Source: Leptasterias polaris
Taxonomy: Eukaryota; Echinodermata; Asteroidea; Forcipulatida; Asteriidae
Direction: 5' to 3'
Assembly: GCA_037783415.1 (NCBI GenBank)
Contig: JAZGTN010000094.1
Span: 1,054,001-1,118,000, forward strand
DNA length: 64,000 nucleotides
Below the pieces are notes generated by a model. That model had not been told where the DNA came from, made no database searches, and saw nothing but the letters and a program-made list of their open reading frames with translations. A program made the position numbers and the translations under genes. How positions within the stretch are numbered: the stretch's first letter is position 1; the number at the start of each line of letters is the position of its first letter. Below, one piece after another: positions 38,235-51,971 of the stretch.

Positions 38235-41133
38235 TGACCTTACTATGTGTGTACTGCGTTTATTCAGAATGGTGTGCTTATCAATGCATTCAGTGTTAAT
38301 ACCCAAATGAATGATTTAATGTGAACGATGCAATAACTGATGGAAATGCCCTCATTGTTATTACCAGCTTTGTCACAGCAATGGATCCATTGGATGATTG
38401 GATGATTGAACTAGTGTACAGTGTTGTTGAATAGCTTCCAACCTTGAATATGTCATTCAATTGTACATTGCCATTATAGCCTCAGTTCCAGAAGATGGAC
38501 ACATCAAAACTTAATAGTCTGTTTCAATATTTAGATGATATTACCTGCCCATAGCATGACAGTTCTGAATAGCGTGTTCTTTCCTCTGAGGGACAGTCCC
38601 TCATTAACTATTAATTGGGGTGTTAATGAGCTCCAGTCTCTCTGTCCATAACAACGTATTCATTTTTAATCACTTTGGCTTGATGAAAGAGCCTGTTCAT
38701 TGTGTAGTTTATATTGCTTCATATCTTGTGTCTGCTGTTTGTATGCTCCTTGTGAATAACAATCTGTATTCATGAATCTTGATAAGAGGCAAACGAGTCA
38801 ATTCTTAGCATTGAACAAACATTTTCCTGTCAGGATCATCATTATAGAAAAGAATTATCTATCATTTCTTAATAGTGAAAATCGGTGTCGTTGGATGTTG
38901 TTGTTAAATGGAATGCAAGGCAAAACACCTTTGTATGACTTCTGCTGAAACTCAAACCTCTGTGATTTAATAACTCCAGGCTTCGGTCTGAGCTCAAAGT
39001 TTTAGGAATGAAAAACTTACTTGACTGTAGAGCTATGAGAGAGACTCTAACTGAGATCATTAACTTGACATAATATAAGAATAATGTGTTGTAGAAATCA
39101 GCTGGTAGAAATCCCCATGTGTGTGCCTGGCATTACAAGTGACAAATGATGCCAGTTATATTTGATCATCCTGGGAAGCCTTGAGATAATTCTTACTACT
39201 TCATTCCACCAATCACACTGTGTGTTACAACAAGGGACCATCAGCTTTTATGTTAATGCTCAATTTTATCAGCTACTAGTACTAGTATCACAAAACACTC
39301 CTGAGTCCTCAGCACATTGTTAGGTTGCCTTGCTAGAAGAACAAATATGTTCGCTTCAAAAGCCTAAACAACTTTGTAGAGACTCGGCTCGGCTTCACAA
39401 AGTCAGTCTTCAGCAGTTTGCTGTGCAAGAGATGGGGGTGCAGTAGTCTAAATATCAATGGAATCAACAGCAACTGAGATCTCAACCAAGTGTAGAAACC
39501 ATAGTCAGGGTCCTACTCATGCACAAGCTAGCGTATCGGGCTGATACTGGCTGATATCGAGACGATATGTGCAAACCTGCGGTCGCTATGCGAAAATAAA
39601 TAAATACAAGTTTGTCTATTGTCTTTTTCACTTTCAGATCTAATTCACAAAAATCTTAAAGACAAAACCATTTAGAAGGCCGGCCCCGGATTGCACAGTA
39701 GAGCTTTTATAATCAAAGATAAACATCAAGAGAACAAGGGCTTGCAAAAAAGAATGCCCACAGTTGTGGACAATTCTGACAGTTTTTCTACTTCTTTGAC
39801 ATTGTCATTTACAAGGTTTTACATTGATATTGAATTTGTAATTATTTGTATCGCTAGAATTGGTCATTGATACATAAAGAAGAACTGAATACTTATGAGA
39901 CTGGTTTCATTCTGCATATTGGTCTGAAGGCTAACTGTAACAGCTGACAAGTGAGGGACTGAAACGAGCCAGTTCAATTTTGATAATGATGAACAGTGAT
40001 GAACACAAAATCCACCTCACTGTCCCCAATGTGTTGGCAATAAGCATTTGTTATGGTCATTTTTATTAAATCTTGTATCCATCCTTTAATTGGCGCTTGT
40101 GCTGTTGGATGTTGTTTGAAATAAAATAAATTAAAACATTTCAGACACTCTGACAGTTTGCATTTTTTATTGAGACTTTTGTGGCAGATTGGGTGTGCAG
40201 TTTGCCTGAGCTCAGTTTGTTCAAGAATATGTTAAGTTCTGAATTGCAAAGCTTGATATTTCTGCTGATTCTTTTCAAATAATACACAGTATTAAAAAAA
40301 AACCGATAAAATGCCCTGGAAGTGTTGAAGCTGAGCCAGGGAGTATCTGAGGAAAATACTATTTACTTAGGTGGTTGGCAAGGTGCATTAGCTGGGCAAA
40401 CACAAGTATTACTCTACTACACCCATAGGATGGTAGCTTCCTATCCCCTGCAGCTGAGAAATACCAGGTGAATAAACTGTATACGTTAATGACAGTGCAT
40501 TACCTGGCGCCATCTCTTGCCATTTATGTGACCAGCAGGCAGGTGAACCGCCCGCTCTTCCTCATTGTTCCTGGCGCTAGCTTTTTCCTGCGGCAGGCTT
40601 GTTACTGTTGGTACAGGTCGACAAGCTTTAATGAATTTCCATAACTCAAGATGTCCATTGATTTTTTTTTCTCATCCCTTTATCAGAAATTGCTCCATAT
40701 CTGATCTTGCCAAGTCTAGGTTTGTTGTGTTGTGAAAGTATAGTCACAAGGAGGTACAGGATAGCAGCTGTACAACAGGATTAGAATTGTTAAGAAATAC
40801 AAGTGCACTGGAGTCTGCAACACAAGTGTAATTTGTATAGGAAATATCGATGCAAATGAGACAATTGTTAATATTCAAATGTTTAAGAAATTAATCATTT
40901 AAGTAATTTGAAGTGGAAGTTCCTTTATTCTCTTATGACCACAAATGACATAAATAGCCCAAACTTCCACAAGACCTATAAATAAGTTATGATTTTAACC
41001 TTTTTAAAAAGTCAAATTTTGAAAACCCTTGCTTGAAAGAGGTGTCTAAGATGAGCTTACTTTTTCACTCATATTAATTTAATGGAACAATTTATAGGAA
41101 CAAGTTGACATTTCAACACTCTTCATAGGTTAG

Positions 41134-41191
41134 GCCAAGTTTGCACAAGAACCATTTGTTGAGCCAAGTTCGCACAAGAACTTTTTGTTGA
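41134..41191. repeat. 29-bp tandem duplication
   Basis: Two adjacent 29-bp copies share CACAAGAAC and TTTGTTGA and differ at three positions. Confidence 0.9.
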
Positions 41192-42617
41192 CTAGAAGAT
41201 GGTTTTCTAGTCGATGGTTCTTGGTTTCTTTAGCTTTGTTGGTAACATTTTTATCGGCAATAATTATGGAAGACAGTGCAATCAAAAGAGGCGTGATGAA
41301 TTGCAGGATTGAAGATAGATTCAGTTTTCATTTTATCTCAAGGGTGTATCTGACTTCAGCAATCAGTGTGACTTCACTGACTGATGTGGAACTGAAAAGA
41401 GAAATGCATCTTTTGTTTTTAAAGGAACACCACTGTGCACCCACCCTCACTTCAGTGTTGATTGTAGCTGGCATTCCAGTCACAGAATAGTTTTTTTATC
41501 ATTTGTATTTTGTCCTCAAATAAGAATGAATTGGTAAATATGTTTTTAAGTGAAAGCCATTTTATAATGCACTTTTTGACAGCTGCTGTTTTGGACAATC
41601 TGATCGTGGGAATGATAAAAATACTGATAACATTTTTATATAACAGGCCTGGAATGTCAGCTTATGAGAAAAGGCTATTTTGTAAGACCCCCCCCAAAAA
41701 AAGGAGAGGAAAAAGAGAAAAAGAAGGCCTGCTTCAGGTTACATGCCGTTTCAAAATAGGGTCTTTCTTTTTCTTTTTTTTCTTTTTTAAACCGAACTAA
41801 AAGTATAGGGTTTTGCCGAAAAATTATGCTTGGTTGGTCGGGTACTTTTTTGAGGCCTAAGGAAATTTTAATGTAGAAAAAGAACTGCATGAAACAAATC
41901 TATAGTATAAACATTTGTCACCGCCTGTTGTGTTACATTTTAATAATGTTTAATTATATATAGAAAAAAACTTCTTAACTTGTTGAAATAGCAACAGCAA
42001 TAATCAAATATTCAATTAAATTGTTGTTTCTTTGTTTTGCAAATTTAGTTTTTATACTCTTATGGTTTTCACAAATTATCTTATATTGTTTTAATTTGTC
42101 TAACTTTTCATTAGCTGGATTCTTTGTTGGCATTCGGATATCATGATCAGATTTTATAGTTCCAATGTTCAGAAGTTGATTGGTATGCATTGATGATACT
42201 AGGAAATGCCTAATCCTAGTCATGTGTAGGGATGTCTTTTGAACAAAATGATCAGAAAATCTCCATAGTTGATGCAGGAAGAGCCTTTTTTGTAGTAGCA
42301 CGGATGTTAGGCCTATCATAATAATTTGCTATCATTTGACAAATGTATTCAATATTTCTGCTTAACTATTTTAGGCCTGCTTCCAACAAAAACAATGTTT
42401 AAATCGATTTGATTATGATTCATCTGAATGGTTGGTGTCTGTTGGTGATCCATGTCAAGTTGCAGTTTTGAAGACAGCTTATTCTGCTGCTGGTTCACTT
42501 TATAATCAGTTGTATTCTTGATGTCATTCATTTAATTCACATGATGATTTGCCATATACTAATCAATTATGTTTTATTTTGATGAATCATCTTATCCATT
42601 TGTCATGTTTCACACAG

Positions 42618-42653
42618 ATTCAGCTGAAAGACCTCTGGACCCATTAAATAAAG
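42618..42653 (+). CDS. 36-nt micro-exon of the predicted gene
   Basis: The acceptor is TTTCACACAG and the donor is AAAG|GTAAGT, which matches the consensus. The exon is 36 nt. Two of the three frames hit a stop; only phase 1 is open, giving (x)SAERPLDPLNK after a codon completed by the preceding exon. This agrees with the phase-1 end of the exon at 16588. The junction residue is Asp with the short form of exon 1 (G+AT) or Asn with the long form (A+AT). The exon is symmetric, so skipping it would keep the frame. No domain is visible in 12 residues. Confidence 0.68.
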
Positions 42654-42696
42654 GTAAGTTTTAAACATCAAAAGACTAAAGAAGTGTTTGGATAAA

Positions 42697-43040
42697 AGGG
42701 TGTGTACAACATTGGTAAGATTTAAAATATAAATGTTCACAGATTTGCACATAACTTACATGGTATAAAGATGGTCATGGTCGAAAACTTCCCTTGAAAT
42801 AGTTTTGCTTGAAATGCCATAGTTTTTAGGACATGAGTAAAACAATAGTCTTCATCATGCAGGATAAAATCTGATGTTTGAAAAAAAGTTAAAACATATA
42901 ATGGGTTTTGTCACTGTTTTCTCATGACTCCGAAGACCGATTGAGCTTAAACTTTCACAGGTTTGTTATTTTATGTATATGTTGGGTCACATCAAGTGTG
43001 GATACAGGTCTTTGGCAATTACCAATGTTGTACACACCCT
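42697..43040. mobile_element. TTAA-flanked MITE, copy 4 (inverted)
   Basis: The terminal inverted repeats AGGGTGTGTACAACATTGG and their reverse complement match perfectly over 22 bp. The right flank is TTAA (43041-43044); the left is the degenerate TAAA. The body carries CCGATTGAGCTTAAACTTTC and ACAGGTTTGTTATTTTATG, the reverse complement of blocks in copies 3 and 5. Confidence 0.85.
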
Positions 43041-44561
43041 TTAAATGTGAAGTGGAAGTCAAAGATCAAGACCAAGAATGAGAATCAAGGAGTTTGTTTT
43101 TATATAACCCGGCTCATTGATGTTCAAACGGTGACTGGTAATAGTTTTTTCAAGCCCCCTCCAAAACAAACTTTTTTATAGAGAACACTAAATTGCAACC
43201 AGATAAGTTGTTCTTTTCCCTCTCTGTCAAGAGGTAGAGAAAGAACGCAGAGACGGAAGACTATGGAAACGAAATGGTCTATATGGAAATTTTCTCATTG
43301 AGGTTTTAGTAATCAAGACGAGTTGGTGTTATAAACTTTGCTGTCTCCATTCACCCAATACTTGTTTCTCTTGTGTTGGCAAGATCAGTATGAAGGCTAT
43401 TTAGGGGTTCAATCAATGGTTGTTTTGAATACACCCCAGTATCTCTATTGAAGGCCAGTGGTAGTCCAGAAGAGTTTATGAATGAAATGCTTTGTAAGGA
43501 CAATGGATGCGTTACTATTGAGCTAAGATTATACACACAGTTTGGCTCACCAAACCATCAAAAACTTGAGAAATGTGATTGCAACAACTGCATAATATTC
43601 CATCAGCTATTATTAGAAGGAATCAACCTGCAAGGAGAAGTGGACTATCCCCATCACACAGCTTGCTCACCACTAAACAACTGAGATGTGGGTGGGTGCC
43701 AGTATTAGGTCATGAATATTGATTACAGTTAGCTTTTGGATTATTTAGTACATTGAATTATAAACCAGAGAGCAGGACAGGTGTTAAGCACAACAATTTG
43801 TCCTACTCTTGTCTCCTCATCATTATCAAGCCACATGACAATCAGCTCAGGCTGTAGTGTCCATGCTGTCATCTTGGAGTACAATGATGAGCTATGTTTA
43901 TGAACCATGGCGAAGTGAGTACACACTAAAAAAAAACATCCATTAACACAATGCACTTATTATATTAACTAAACCCATCAGTTCCTTGTTGAGTTATTCT
44001 GCTTGGTCACACTAGGGCTGATTGCATCACTTATGAATTGGTTTTTTATGGGGGAGGGGATGAATGAAAGGGTTGGTTAAATCCATTAACATGTACCTGC
44101 TTTCAAAATTAATCAATTGTAGAGAACAGTGCTGTCAATTTTTTTAATAGAAAGCATCCTTTCTGCGGTTAAAATGTTAATGCGCTGGGAGTGTTCCCTC
44201 TATAAGGTAGACTGCTGAAAGATTTGAATTTTCATTTTATCATTTTAGTTTGTAAAACTGTTTTAAGCGACATGTTTTACCAACAACCAACAACACATTT
44301 TGATATCTTGTCAGGTTTCCGACAAAATGACAGTAGAGTGTTCTCATATAAGTCATATATAAAGTCATTTGCTTGGTTTTAAACTGAGATATTTTTATTA
44401 TTTTGTTATCTCGATTCTTTATCATCATCATTTCATTATCGGTCAACCATCATCATCTGTGACTGGTGGTGTAACTTCAAGGCAGCAAGTTCTCCAGACA
44501 CTCCTGTCCTTCCTGAGGGTTTTTAATTCTAGAGATGCTTTCAACTACTGTGTCTTCATTT

Positions 44562-45331
44562 CATGGGCGTCAATCCTGGGGGGGACGGGGGGGACACGTC
44601 CCCCCCACTTTTTGAAGGGTGGGGGACACTATATCAAATGGACCCCCCCCCCAGGTTTTTTTTTAACTCATGTATCTGATATACTTTGACCAACTTAACA
44701 TTTTTTTTACGAAACTGAACTAAAAAACAGAACACATCAAGACAATTTTACCGATATCTCCGTGATTTTAGTCTCATGATTTTGTGTACAGTACCCAGCG
44801 AAACGGCACGCACATGTGTACACGACGCCGGTGCACGTTGAGCGCAGTCTACCAGTTGGCACAATCAGCAGATTGCGCGCAGTATGCCGAATCAGCAGAT
44901 TCAGCTGCCAAACTTACAGAGTTTGTCAAATTCGTTGTGCAAATCTGTTGATTGCGCTCGACAGATGAACGCGAGTGGACTCAACAGAAGTCGCAAGTGG
45001 ACGATTTGGGGCATCCTTAGTTTTAGCCGAAAGTTTATCTTTTTTTGAAACATATCTGACACAATCATACCTCCATATTAACCACAAACATCTCCTGCGT
45101 ACCACATGTGAGTTTAAAGTATACTGAAGAGGTCTTTGATGGATTTCGGAGCAGTTTTTTTTCACTCGCTGTTATTTTTTGGTTGAGTTGAATCGGACAA
45201 GTAGGGTATTTTTTCACACTCGCCAAACGCAAACAAAAAACAACTTTCCGACCTATCGTCCCTTCAGCGGGCCCCTGGACCCCATGCCGTAAATGGTCCC
45301 CCCCACATTTCGAGACGGATTGACGCCCCTG
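44562..45331. mobile_element. Non-autonomous hAT-type element with 8-bp duplication
   Basis: The left end is CATGGGCGTCAATCC and the right end, reverse-complemented, is CAGGGGCGTCAATCC. The octamer CTTCATTT flanks both sides exactly (44554-44561 and 45332-45339). An 8-bp duplication with CA...TG termini and a CAGGGG-like start is characteristic of the hAT superfamily. A near-perfect palindrome, GGGGGGGACACGTCCCCCCC, lies close to the left end, followed by more G and C runs. The interior (about 44800-45000) is richer in GC and CpG than its surroundings. No hAT dimerisation or zinc-finger motif is visible, so it depends on an outside transposase. Confidence 0.88.
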
Positions 45332-47881
45332 CTTCATTTAGGACTCACAGATAGGTTTTATGATTGTGTCAGTATATAGTACCATGTTTTAGTTGCTGGA
45401 GAATGAATTTGTTAGCTGCTTTTTCTTGATGGTGATGGTAGTGGCCTATCTACGCGTTATCTGTGCTCTCTAACTTTTATGGTTATTCATCATTTAGCAT
45501 AGATATCTTAATTGTGATTGCATATTTGAAAAACCTAATTTTACAGGCTCAGTTGACTTGACTATATTGTTATTAATTTTGATCACCAGAGGGAGCTATA
45601 ATGCAGCACATAAAATTGGGCTGTTGAATCTAATAATGTACATCGTTTTATTTACTGGTGATTGGTTGGTGGTACTGTAGGGATACACAGAATCGGTGAA
45701 GTGCCTTCAGAAAACAACCAGCACAACCAAAACTGTACGTGACTGCTTGATGGGGTACAGATTTTATGAGTTATGTGCAATTCAGACTCTATATCAATGC
45801 TTTCTTTTTTCTTTTCTTTTTTCAAAGTTGTTTTTTCAACCCAATCAACTCTTTGAAATTAAACTTTTTTTAGGTTATATTCCCTTTTTTTTTTTTTTTA
45901 CCCATCCACCCACATTTGCAAGAAGAAAAGTTGTTTTGTTATTAAAGATAGGATTGATGATAGTGAATGGCCTGTTGCTTCAAGTACTTAGTCACTCTTC
46001 ACCCCCTTGATCTCGAAGTGAGAAGACACAGCACAACAATTGGATGAATTTTTGTTTCAAGAAACAAACAACAACAACATTTTACTTGTATTTCCTTCCT
46101 CCATGAATGAATCAAAGTGTTGTCACCAAATTCTTAATTAAGCAGTATTAGTAATGATAATCTCCTTTAACTTCCTACCCATGGCCTCAATGCATACAAA
46201 ATGTGTTGTACTTATTGATACTTGTCAAATATCGGTTTCATATATTAAGAGAAATAATGTGCACTATGTGTACAGGAGCTATGGTCAAAGTATTAGACTT
46301 AATTAAATAACTGCGCTGTGCCAGTGATCAAGGCCTTCCTCTATTACAGTTTAATATTCTTAAGATTTATTTTTAATGAATATCACATACTTGATTGTCC
46401 TAGTGGCTGCCATAGGTAGACCATGGGTAGAGAGAGGGCTCAGTGTGTAAGGGTTTTGCCAAATAAAATTGTGAAAATACACAGCTGTGCAGGCCAGGCT
46501 GGACATACCTACCAAGCAGCATATATCATAATAGCTCATGTTTTCTGACCATTTAATATTGGTTTTCTTTATACCTGACCACTTACAAACTACCTAGTAG
46601 TTCAAAGGTGTAGCCCTTTAAGATAGAATGTTGCTGGCTAGTGGGTGTTCATGCAAGAGCTGGTTTTTGGAAACTTTGACAAAACCCATATTAGCAAATA
46701 CAACAAAATATACAATTTGACAGGCATTGTATAATGATGAAGAGAATCATCAAGGTTGACAATAAGAGGTCTGTTTTTGGTAGAGTTATAAGTTTGATCA
46801 CATCCTGGTACTAGTCCCAATCTTCACAGGGATACAACATGTCAGTATCTGGTGTAGTCCTGAGGGATGTAACAGCTGAAAGGGAATGGGTGCATCTCTC
46901 CACCACTTCTCCATCACTCAGATTATATAAACACCCACAAGGGGCAACTGTGGAGACACAATATTTGTCCTGTATACCACAAACAGTAGTGCCATGAATT
47001 AGTTACCCTTATCCAGTCATAGAGGGAGGCCTTGCCAGGTGATTGTTGTCAAACAGGCTTGGAAGAAAGACTGGAGAGGTCTGTTCAATTGCTCTACAAA
47101 TTGGCGGGATCCAGGTGGTGGTTTGGATCATGACCCATGGTTTTGATGTCTTATGCTGAGTTCACATTCAGCTTGGTTGCACTTCAATCACATGAACTCT
47201 CCAGTAAACAGAGTGATCAATTGCCTCCTTTGTTAAAAAAAAGGGGAATTTCAAATGTAACTTCTTTCTTTTCAATCAACAAAACATAGACCTAAACCAA
47301 AACAAAGTTCAACATTTTAACATAATGGTGTTTCCAGATATTTTATTGATCCGGAAATTTCCAAGTGTGCCTTTTTCATGTTCAATACATTACAGCTAGA
47401 AAATGACCTATGGAAAAAGATAATGCTGACTAATTTTTACAAAATCATGGATAAGTTATAGAGTTTTTAAGCAAGGATCTTTGAGTCAGGCAGGTAGTTG
47501 TAAAGTCTGGAATAAAGACTAACTCTGGATTTATCTCATGTTCATAACTTGCCCTAGGGGACACCAAGCTGTGTAATTTAAGGCAGAGGATTCCTGTTGA
47601 GGGAAGAATTTAAGTGTTTGGACAGGCGGCTGGCAAGGTGTTATAACAAGAACAAGAAAACAATTTGCTCACATGACACACATTTCCAGGTGTAGGGCAT
47701 TGCACAATGGGAGAGCGACCAAAAAGTTTGAATAGTTCTGGGAGTTCGGTGAAGTCTGTTGTGTTGTAACAAACTTACATCTAACTGTCAGTGCTTGGCA
47801 CTGGGTAGTGCTACCTAAGATCTACTCTAGTCTTTAGATTAAATATTCTTATTCTGACCTCAGTTCTGGGGTGAATGTTAA

Positions 47882-48254
47882 AGGCACTTGACACGTTTGG
47901 TAATTATCAAAGACCAGTATTCTCACTTGGTGTATCCCAACATATGCATAAAATAACAAACCTGTGAAAATTTGGGCTTAATTGGTCATCGAATTTGCAA
48001 GAGAATAATGAAAGAAAAAAACACCCTTGTTGCATTACTTTGTGTGCTTTCAGATGCATAATAAAAGGCTTCAGCAAGAAGTCTTTTATTATTAATTGAG
48101 TGAGAAATTACCTCTTTCTCAAAAACTACGTTACTTCAGAGGGAGATGTTTCTCACAATGTTTTATACTATCAACAGCTCTCCGTTGCTCGTTACCAAGT
48201 AAGTTTTTATGCTAACAATTATTTTGAGTAATTACCAAAAGTGTCCAGTGCCTT
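47882..48254. mobile_element. TTAA-flanked MITE, copy 5
   Basis: The left flank is TTAA (47878-47881) and the right flank is a degenerate TTAG. The ends read AGGCACTTGACACGTTTGGT and, reverse-complemented, AGGCACTGGACACTTTTGGT. The body includes AAATAACAAACCTGTGAAAA, TTGGTCATCGAATTTGCAAG, TGTGCTTTCAGATGCATAA and GATGTTTCTCACAATGTTTT. This is the best-preserved copy in the window. Confidence 0.9.
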
Positions 48255-48629
48255 TTAGTGCATTCATCAAGTCAAGTGAGCCGAAATCAATGCAAGAAGC
48301 AAACATTGCCTGTCTATTGATAGTCATTATCATAATTGCATTCAGAAGCTTCCAAGCAAGAGTAGATGATTTGAGTGGTGGTGCTGTTTACAGCCTTGTT
48401 GACATGTTAATTTCATTGTCACAGTTGTGTGTAGTGTTTAATCATTGACCAAGGCCTCTCTTCTGTATAGGTGACTCTATCTAGTTCATGGTCAAACAAT
48501 AAAACCTTACTTTTATTTAATGGTAGGTAGAGACCACCAGCCTTCTATGGGTCTTGGGCTGTTTTTGTTGTTGCTTTGCTGTTTTTGTTTTTGATTGCAA
48601 CTTAAATATTGCATCCAACCTATGTTTTT

Positions 48630-48815
48630 GTTTCAAGCAACCTTATGGCAGTTACAAGTTGTATGGCCATTGACTTGCACCCCTGAACAAAGATATTGAC
48701 AAAATAAGGAGACCACCAACATCATTAGGGCTAGATAGCTCAATTGAATGGGAGAGTGCCGGCACGTTAATCCGAAGGTCGCAGGTTTAAATCCTGCTCT
48801 AGTAATTTTGTCTTT
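48630..48815 (+). mobile_element. tRNA-derived SINE (family A)
   Basis: The blocks run in order: GTTGTATGG, AACAAAGATATTGACAAAAT, ACCACCAACATCATTAGGG, then a tRNA-like head with A-box-like TAGATAGCTCAATTGAATGG and B-box-like GGTCGCAGGTTTAAATCC. The tail is TTTTGTCTTTGTT. The same order, inverted, is found at 51972-52243. Placing about 100 bp before the tRNA-like part is unusual for a SINE head, so part of this may be an older host element. Confidence 0.75.
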
Positions 48816-49690
48816 GTTCTGCCCTTAATAGGTTATAATAATAATAACAGAATAAAAGAGTTGTGACAAGGGTAAGGCAGTCTGGCAGTTTAAGACGGAC
48901 CCTGTGGCCAGGCAATAAATTTCCAAGCCGATTAAAGGCAAGGTTAGGTTTTATTCTTATTCATAAATGCCCTTTTTATTATTATTTTCCAAAGTTTTCT
49001 TCCAAAGAGCTTCTGGAGTAATCGTTTTCCTTTGAAAATATCGTTGCCACAATGAAACCCTGACTTGACAAAGGAAAGGCAAACAAGGCTCTCAGAATAA
49101 GCACTGGAATTTGATGTTGTCTCTTTAGGAAATATAAGCAGGCACTCACTGTGAATCACAGAACCTCGGCTGTAAGCCATGGCCGATAGTCTGTCATGGT
49201 ATGCTGGAATCTCAGAATGCTTGAACTTACAATTTACATGTATCTCCCATTGAGCTGAAAACTATGTTTAGCAATGGTGGCAGGTTGTCTGTTATTGTAC
49301 GCCACATTTGTATAACAAAAGGACAAAGGTCTGGAATCACTGATTGCACAATAACCCCCAGAAAAAGGGATATTACGAGCATGACATCCAGTACCTTCTT
49401 AACCTCTATTTACGGGTGAAACGAAGCATCGGTAGGGACGGATGTGCACTCTACACAATTGAATGTCCAGATTATTCTGGACATTAAAAGTGCTGTAGGC
49501 CAGTCTAAAAATTTAGCCTGTATGCACATCATCAGGCCTAGAGTGGTCAATAATATTTGGACCTTTTTTGGAATAACAGAGTGAGTTCACAGTTGTGTGA
49601 CTGATTTGAAGCTGCTTGTAATTCTATACATGAACTGAGTTCAAGGTAAGATATACATCCCTACACCATCAGGTCTTGGGTCATTGTACA

Positions 49691-49706
49691 CCCCCCCCCC
49701 CCCCCC
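49691..49706. repeat. Run of 16 C
   Basis: An uninterrupted C16 tract. Confidence 0.9.
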
Positions 49707-51971
49707 AATATGATTTCTCAAGTCAGAGGTTCAATATTAAAAAAGATACAGTTTAGTTGAAAAATATGCACATTGGACAAAGATTGGTTATCCTTACGTC
49801 TGCCAAGTTTTAAACTGTTTTTGCCTGAATGGATACAAACACATTTCCTGTCCACTTCAGTTGAACCAATTGCTTATTACAGTGAGAGTAATCTATTAAC
49901 CAATTTACAGCACTTATCGCTATCTTTTTAATCAATCTGCCATTAAATCATGCATGCGTTATCTGTGTTTCACTTGAACGCATTTAGTGGATTTATTCGT
50001 CAAATATGGCAACCCAACAAGGTGACAACAACGCGTGGTATCAAACAGAAAAAAAAATCTTGGCTCATTAAACAACCACTCGCAAAATATAGTGCAATAA
50101 ATATTATTATCTTAATAATTGACATATTCTATTGGCAAAAACCTACCAGTTATTGTTAAATTAACTTTTTGTGTTATTGTTAAAGTTTCCAAAACTTTCT
50201 TTGTCACGTAACCAAACCGTTATCTTGATAAAGTGATGTAACTTCATAAGTTGACTAGAGAAACAGTGCTCCGGAGCTAGGTTGATCCAGTTGGACTACA
50301 TTGTAGCTAGTCAAACCATTCAGCGTTTGAGTGACATTTAGATCGACTATGGTTAAGTCTTCGACTCTAGTCAGCTAACCAACCTTGCTCCAAGTTGATG
50401 GAGTCTTAATCCTCGTACCTTTGTGTGAAGTAAACAAACCACTCAATTTACCAGGACCCAATGCTGTCTGAGTACACCCAAGATTTCAATATAGGCCTAC
50501 TATAGGCCTACCTTGTGCATTCTGTCATAGTGTCAACATGAAGCTCAACCTCCATGATAGTAAGCCAAGAATTCTGTCTGGCCATCTTGGAACAGTGTGT
50601 CATCATGGCTTCATATTTACAGATTCCCAGCTGCATAAACAATGACTAGCCACATGGTTCCTAAGTTTAGAAATTCCATTAATGTTTTATTTCATGGCGT
50701 TGCACTTACCTGCATCCAGGTCCTTTTCTACCTAAACCACACATTTGACTCTCATGTTTATTTGACTGCTCTTTACCATAAATCATGAATGTTGCCTTTG
50801 CTTGCTGCAATTGGTCTGACTCTAATTACAATGTTCTGTAATAATAATAATAAGTCCTCCCCCCAATCATTACCGTTGGCCACCACCATTTTGAAATACA
50901 CACAAACTGAACTTCTTCAATTTTACATAATTTCCAGTTTGTTTTATAACTCCAAACTGGAGGTATAGATACCCTCAATTTATTCAGTCACTTTGTGCTG
51001 GTATACCTAGTCTCTTAAAGTCATCTGCTTTTATTGTTCAAGTTTCCCATTTACTGATACCATCTGAAGTTATATATATTTGTACTGCTGGGCATGTGAC
51101 TAAGCTTTGGTGCCAGTGAATCATTACTGTTTATAAGCAGGTACCACCATCTTGCAAATTTATGTGAAAACAAGTTTGGTTTGACAGGAGGCTCTTTTCA
51201 ATTGCCAAACAGTTGCAGGTGTTGAGGACAGGCAAATTGAAAACACTCTCCATTGTGAAACCTTAAGGATACAAACAATTCAAAGTGCTTCAGTTAAATG
51301 CAACTTGCACACTTGATTTCGACATTTCTCAATAGAAAGCTGGTACATTATTTTAAGTTTGTCAAAGTTCAAACTTCATTTTAGCATTTCCTGAGAAAAC
51401 AACAGATGCACAATGCGCACTGATATGAGAATAAAAGGTGTTCAGAGTACTTTTAGATCAATTTCAAATTGATTAGGTGTTCAGGACATGGTCCAAAACC
51501 CAATTTGATTTTTTTCCTGAACACTTGGTGTATAGCTGTTATGTCAAAGACACTGAATTTCTGGTAGCATTATTTGTTTTCATAGGAATTTTCAAGATAT
51601 GTTTACCAGGCTGTAAAATTTCCCAGATGATGTTTTGTACCATGACGATAGTTTGGTAAGATGCCAGAAGTATATTGTCATTATCATCCTGCCTCTTCAT
51701 TTTAGAGCAGGTCTGTAATTACACAAAGACCACAGAGGCCATGGTTTCAGTGGCCCTGGTCTTGGCCTATGTGCCCTTTTAAAAGTTTCTGATAGACTTT
51801 CCAATGGAAGTGCCTTTGCCCAAAATGAAAATGGCCTTGCCCTCTCAAAGATGAAACTCCAGGCCTGTTATATATATAGTATGTACATTCATATCTCCAT
51901 CTTAAATCCAAAGGTGTACCACAAGCAGAAAAGTGTTATACATCAACCACAAGGGAAACTGACTGGGTAAA

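Larger units (their letters stand above)
16868..42617 (+). other. Predicted intron 1 (about 25.7 kb)
   Basis: This lies between the phase-1 donor at 16868 and the acceptor CACACAG ending at 42617. The content is intronic: TTAA-flanked elements, TAGACC elements, SINE and LINE relics, homopolymers and a perfect hairpin, each listed separately. No exon inside it is convincing. Its length follows from pairing the flanking exons, which is an inference. Confidence 0.45.
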
